Below, piece by piece: positions 14,183-16,589 of a stretch of DNA of 16,589 nt. Origin of the DNA: TWA4 sp034086685 (GTDB lineage: Bacteria > Bacillota > Clostridia > Lachnospirales > Lachnospiraceae); contig JAXDZY010000102.1 in the NCBI GenBank assembly GCA_034086685.1, positions 1 to 16,589 of the forward strand, read 5' to 3'. Made by a program: the position numbers and the translations under genes. The notes below the pieces were generated by a model. It worked only from the letters and a program-made list of their open reading frames with translations. It had not been told where the DNA came from and did not search any database. Within the stretch, counting starts at the first letter, position 1, and every line of letters starts with the position of its first letter.

Positions 14183-15253
14183 TTAATCTTCGGTTGATTC
14201 CCGGTAGATCAGGGTAGTTTCCGCATAGACGTTGCGGTAATTCAACGAAGGCTCCTTGATCCGGGAAATCAGCAGATGCGCCGCTGAGAAGCCCATGATC
14301 TGACTGTGGATGTGGATCGTGGTCAGCGATGGCGTCATGATCCTGGATTCCGGTGAATCATCAAACCCGCATAAATAAATATCCTGCGGAACGGAATAAC
14401 CCAGCTTGTGAAGCACATGCAAAGTATCAAGAGCGATAAAATCATTGGCACAGATCAATACATCGGGCAATTGCTGCAGCTTCTGTATGGAATCGGTTAG
14501 GTATTCCTGATAGTCATTGCTGGAAGGATTTTTCACCCCCTCTTTATTGCCGGTGATACAGTATTCTTCAGGGAAGGAAAGCCCTGAAAGGAACATGGCG
14601 TTCCTGAAAGCCATGTATCGTTCGAAAAATGACTGGCAGTGAAGGCATTCGCCTACGAAACCGATTCTTTTTTTCCCTCTGCGATTCATCTCCTGAATGA
14701 ATGAATAGATTTCTGCCTGATTATTCATATAAAGACAGTCTGCTTTGAGAGGTTCATTCAGACCGATCACCGGCGTATCCACAAATAAAACAGGGATGTC
14801 CAGTTCACAGAGCATGCTGCTGTAAGCATAATCGAACACTTCGAAGCAGATGATGCCGCAGCTTCTGTCCATAATAAATGATTTTGGAAGCTGAAGAGCG
14901 GCAACCTCGTCTGCAAGAATCCGGTGTATGGTGAGCGTGTACCCCAGCTGTGTAACTTCCATCTGGAATTTGTCCAGCATGGTGGAGGCAAAATGGGAAT
15001 TACTTAAAAACATGGTGGTAAACAGGGCGATATCCCGTTTGCCGCCTGCCGGAAGAACAGGCTGTTCCTGACGCTCCGTGCCTGAAATTGAGGAATAGGA
15101 AAACTGCTTATAGCCCATTTCCATTGCTCTTTTTAAAATCTTTTCTCTGGTAGAATCGGCCAGTACGCCGGTATTATTGATGGCTTTTGACACAGTATTC
15201 CTGGAAAGACCGAGTGAATCTGCGATATCCTGTATGGTTACTCTGGCAGCCAT
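14183..15253 (-). CDS. LacI-family transcriptional regulator
   Basis: A 356-residue repressor or activator of carbohydrate genes. The LacI helix-turn-helix is at residues 4-25 (VTIQDIADSLGLSRNTVSKA), followed by a hinge region and a periplasmic-binding-protein-like sensor domain (RGKKRIGFVGE, DVLICANDFIALDTL, IYLCGFDDSPESRIMTPSLT). The frame stays open to 15364, but ATG at 15253 is chosen because AGGAGG (15264-15259) lies 5 bases upstream and the HTH then begins right at the N-terminus as in the family. It is transcribed from a perfect consensus promoter (15416-15388) divergently from the ABC permease, which is its likely target. A 16-bp hairpin lies in its leader. Confidence 0.94.
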   Translation of the reverse strand: MAARVTIQDIADSLGLSRNTVSKAINNTGVLADSTREKILKRAMEMGYKQFSYSSISGTERQEQPVLPAGGKRDIALFTTMFLSNSHFASTMLDKFQMEVTQLGYTLTIHRILADEVAALQLPKSFIMDRSCGIICFEVFDYAYSSMLCELDIPVLFVDTPVIGLNEPLKADCLYMNNQAEIYSFIQEMNRRGKKRIGFVGECLHCQSFFERYMAFRNAMFLSGLSFPEEYCITGNKEGVKNPSSNDYQEYLTDSIQKLQQLPDVLICANDFIALDTLHVLHKLGYSVPQDIYLCGFDDSPESRIMTPSLTTIHIHSQIMGFSAAHLLISRIKEPSLNYRNVYAETTLIYRESTED

Positions 15254-15297
15254 ATGAACCTCCTGTATATAAAAAATTAGTATGAAAGTTTTTCTGC

Positions 15298-15341
15298 AGC
15301 AGCTGTTCCATGCCTGTATTTGCGAGCATGGAACAGCTGCT
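15298..15341 (-). promoter_or_regulatory. Perfect 16-bp hairpin in the lacI-type leader
   Basis: AGCAGCTGTTCCATGC (15298-15313) and its exact reverse complement (15326-15341) flank a 12-nt loop. On the minus-strand transcript it lies about 40 nt after the predicted start and 34 nt before the SD. No U-tract follows on the minus strand, so it is not a standard terminator. Confidence 0.75.
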
Positions 15342-15387
15342 TCTGTTTTACAAAATGTATGCATAACGTGAAAAAAGTACCTATATT

Positions 15388-15416
15388 ATTATAAAACACA
15401 AAATAGAATGTGTCAA
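15388..15416 (-). promoter_or_regulatory. Consensus promoter of the lacI-type gene
   Basis: On the minus strand TTGACA (15416-15411) and TATAAT (15393-15388) are separated by 17 bp, a perfect sigma-A consensus. Such strength is unusual for a regulator gene and fits with control downstream of initiation. Predicted start near 15381, leader about 128 nt. Confidence 0.9.
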
Positions 15417-15543
15417 ATGTAAAAACACAGAAAAACAGTAAATAGTTCTATTAAACCACCGGGCCGGACGATACAATTTGGTCAAATACACACATGCATG
15501 TACCTGATTTTGTAAAATAAAGAGTGCAAATATAAAAAATATG

Positions 15544-15572
15544 TTGACAAAACCCTGTGCGTTTGTTATATT
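15544..15572 (+). promoter_or_regulatory. Promoter of the sugar ABC permease operon
   Basis: TTGACA (15544-15549) and TATATT (15567-15572) with a 17-bp spacer. Predicted start near 15579, leader about 84 nt. A direct repeat TGAGTT (15573-15578 and 15589-15594) lies at the start site. Confidence 0.88.
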
Positions 15573-15662
15573 TGAGTTACCCAAAACCTGAGTTGATTTT
15601 ACATAAAGCAAGATAAATTGTGCATTTGTAAAATTACAGGTAAAAAACGAAAGGAGGAGAAT

Positions 15663-16589
15663 ATGAAAAAATCTTCTACATCACCTTCAGCTAAAACGCT
15701 GAAGAAAGGGACAGGATTAAAGGGTACGCTGAATTATGTGGTTACTCACTGGCAGCTGTATGTGATCTTCCTGCTGCCGGCTCTGGCTCTGACCCTTATT
15801 TTCAAGTACATCCCCATGGGCGGTATCCTGATTGCATTTCAGGATTACAATCCCATACGCGGAATTCTTGGAAGCAGATGGGTTGGCCTGAAGTATTTTA
15901 CCAGATTTCTGTCATCACCTGACTTTATGACATATCTGGTAAATACCCTGAAGCTGAGTATTTATGGTATGCTGTGGGGCTTCCCCATCCCCATATTACT
16001 GGCTTTTTTGCTGAACCGGATCGAAAGTAAGGGAATCAAAAAGAAAATTCAGCTGGTGCTGTACATGCCGAACTTTGTATCTGTCATTGTACTGTGTGGT
16101 ATGGTACGAATTTTCCTGTCGGTTACCGGTCCTGTCAATCTGCTGTTTGGTTCCAGCATCAACTTCATGACCATGCCGGAAGCATTCAGAACTATTTATA
16201 TCGCCAGCGGTATCTGGCAGGGCGCAGGATGGGCATCCATCATGTACACGGCATCCCTGTCCAATGCCAGCCAGGATCTGAGGGAAGCAGCGATTATTGA
16301 TGGTGCGAATATTTTCCAGCAGATTAAGACGGTGGAATGGCCGGCCATCAAGGATATGGTTATTATCCAGTTTATTCTTCAGGCCGGAAACATCATGAGT
16401 ATCGGTTTTGAAAAGGCCTACGCTCTGCAGACAGACCTGAACCTGGGCACATCGGAAATTATTGCAACCTATGTGTACAAAAAAGGTCTGCTGGACGGCG
16501 ATTACAGTTTTTCAACGGCGGTGGGTCTGTTTAATACCGTAATCAATGTCATTCTTCTGGTAGCAGTGAACAAAATAGTAGCCCGGATG
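15663..16589 (+). CDS. LplB/YteP-type carbohydrate ABC transporter permease (3' end outside window)
   Basis: The first 309 codons of an inner-membrane permease of the binding-protein-dependent sugar importers (CUT1 class, LplB/YteP group, which often carry complex or uronate-containing oligosaccharides). After a basic N-terminal tail (residues 1-25) come about five TM segments, beginning with WQLYVIFLLPALALTLIFKY. The cytoplasmic EAA loop is clear: REAAIIDGANIFQQIKTVEW followed by PAI, which contacts the ATPase. The start is fixed by AAGGAGG (15651-15657) 5 bases before ATG. It should be followed outside the window by a YtcP-type permease and a solute-binding protein. No MsmX-type ATPase is seen. 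Regulated most likely by the divergent LacI-type protein. The sugar is unknown. Confidence 0.93.
   Translation, partial: MKKSSTSPSAKTLKKGTGLKGTLNYVVTHWQLYVIFLLPALALTLIFKYIPMGGILIAFQDYNPIRGILGSRWVGLKYFTRFLSSPDFMTYLVNTLKLSIYGMLWGFPIPILLAFLLNRIESKGIKKKIQLVLYMPNFVSVIVLCGMVRIFLSVTGPVNLLFGSSINFMTMPEAFRTIYIASGIWQGAGWASIMYTASLSNASQDLREAAIIDGANIFQQIKTVEWPAIKDMVIIQFILQAGNIMSIGFEKAYALQTDLNLGTSEIIATYVYKKGLLDGDYSFSTAVGLFNTVINVILLVAVNKIVARM

Larger units (their letters stand above)
15254..15662. other. 409-bp divergent regulatory region
   Basis: No gene is supported. It holds two near-consensus promoters facing outward (their -35 boxes 128 bp apart), the lacI leader hairpin, a perfect 10-bp palindrome ACATGCATGT (15492-15501) and an imperfect TGTAA-AA-TTACA repeat (15627-15638) in the permease leader. 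Either palindrome could be the operator of the LacI-type regulator. The CG-centred operator typical of many LacI proteins is not obvious. Confidence 0.6.

Noticed and set aside
15254..15364. Extended N-terminus of the LacI-type regulator
   Set aside because: Would place 37 residues before the HTH, contrary to the family, and would translate the hairpin; ATG 15253 has an ideal SD.
15381..15611. 76-codon minus-strand ORF in the divergent region
   Set aside because: It covers both consensus promoters, lacks a Shine-Dalgarno sequence and has AT-driven composition.
1..16589. CRISPR array, tRNA, insertion sequence or prophage genes
   Set aside because: No regular direct repeats with spacers, cloverleaf sequences, transposases or terminal inverted repeats were seen.

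Overview
The window looks like chromosomal DNA from an anaerobic, low-to-mid GC Clostridia, most likely a gut Lachnospiraceae member. The reasons are strong AGGAGG-type ribosome sites, consensus sigma-A promoters with 17-bp spacers, an oxygen-sensitive class III ribonucleotide reductase, a class A RNase P RNA, and gene families common in that group (DUF2325, DhaS-like TetR, YesL/DUF624, LplB/YteP-type sugar permease). The family-level assignment is inference. I see no phage, transposon, CRISPR array or tRNA.

Left part (1-3310), plus strand: an NCS2 purine/xanthine-type permease with its own promoter, a long leader hairpin and a strong terminator; then a CbiM-type cobalt/nickel ECF substrate component carrying a C-terminal PDGLE domain, overlapped by a small cysteine-rich DUF2325 gene; both end at a hairpin terminator shared with the convergent genes.

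Middle-left (3375-6169), minus strand: a uroporphyrinogen-decarboxylase-superfamily protein (methyltransferase-like rather than heme-biosynthetic) and, upstream of it, a large PucR-type regulator that most likely starts at TTG. Each has promoter-like sequence.

Middle (6352-9793): a DegV/FakB-type fatty-acid-binding protein, an unrecognised 324-residue protein, a DhaS-like TetR regulator (minus strand, its 3' end overlapping the unknown gene by 20 bp), and an XRE regulator read from a consensus promoter.

Centre-right (9809-12697): RNase P RNA with promoter and a downstream terminator, then nrdD (anaerobic NTP reductase), preceded by two NrdR-box-like palindromes whose centres are 32 bp apart. 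No nrdG activase gene follows.

Right end (12711-16589): a carbohydrate-uptake locus. A LacI-type regulator, a YesL-like membrane protein and an unrecognised membrane-anchored protein lie on the minus strand as a likely operon, divergent from an LplB/YteP-type ABC permease that runs off the window. The back-to-back promoters are both near consensus, and the lacI leader holds a 16-bp perfect hairpin.

No single spectacular new system is evident. The best leads are the two long 5'-leader hairpins, the LacI/YesL/membrane-anchored-protein cassette, the unknown 324-residue protein, and the DUF2325 start that is buried in the upstream gene.
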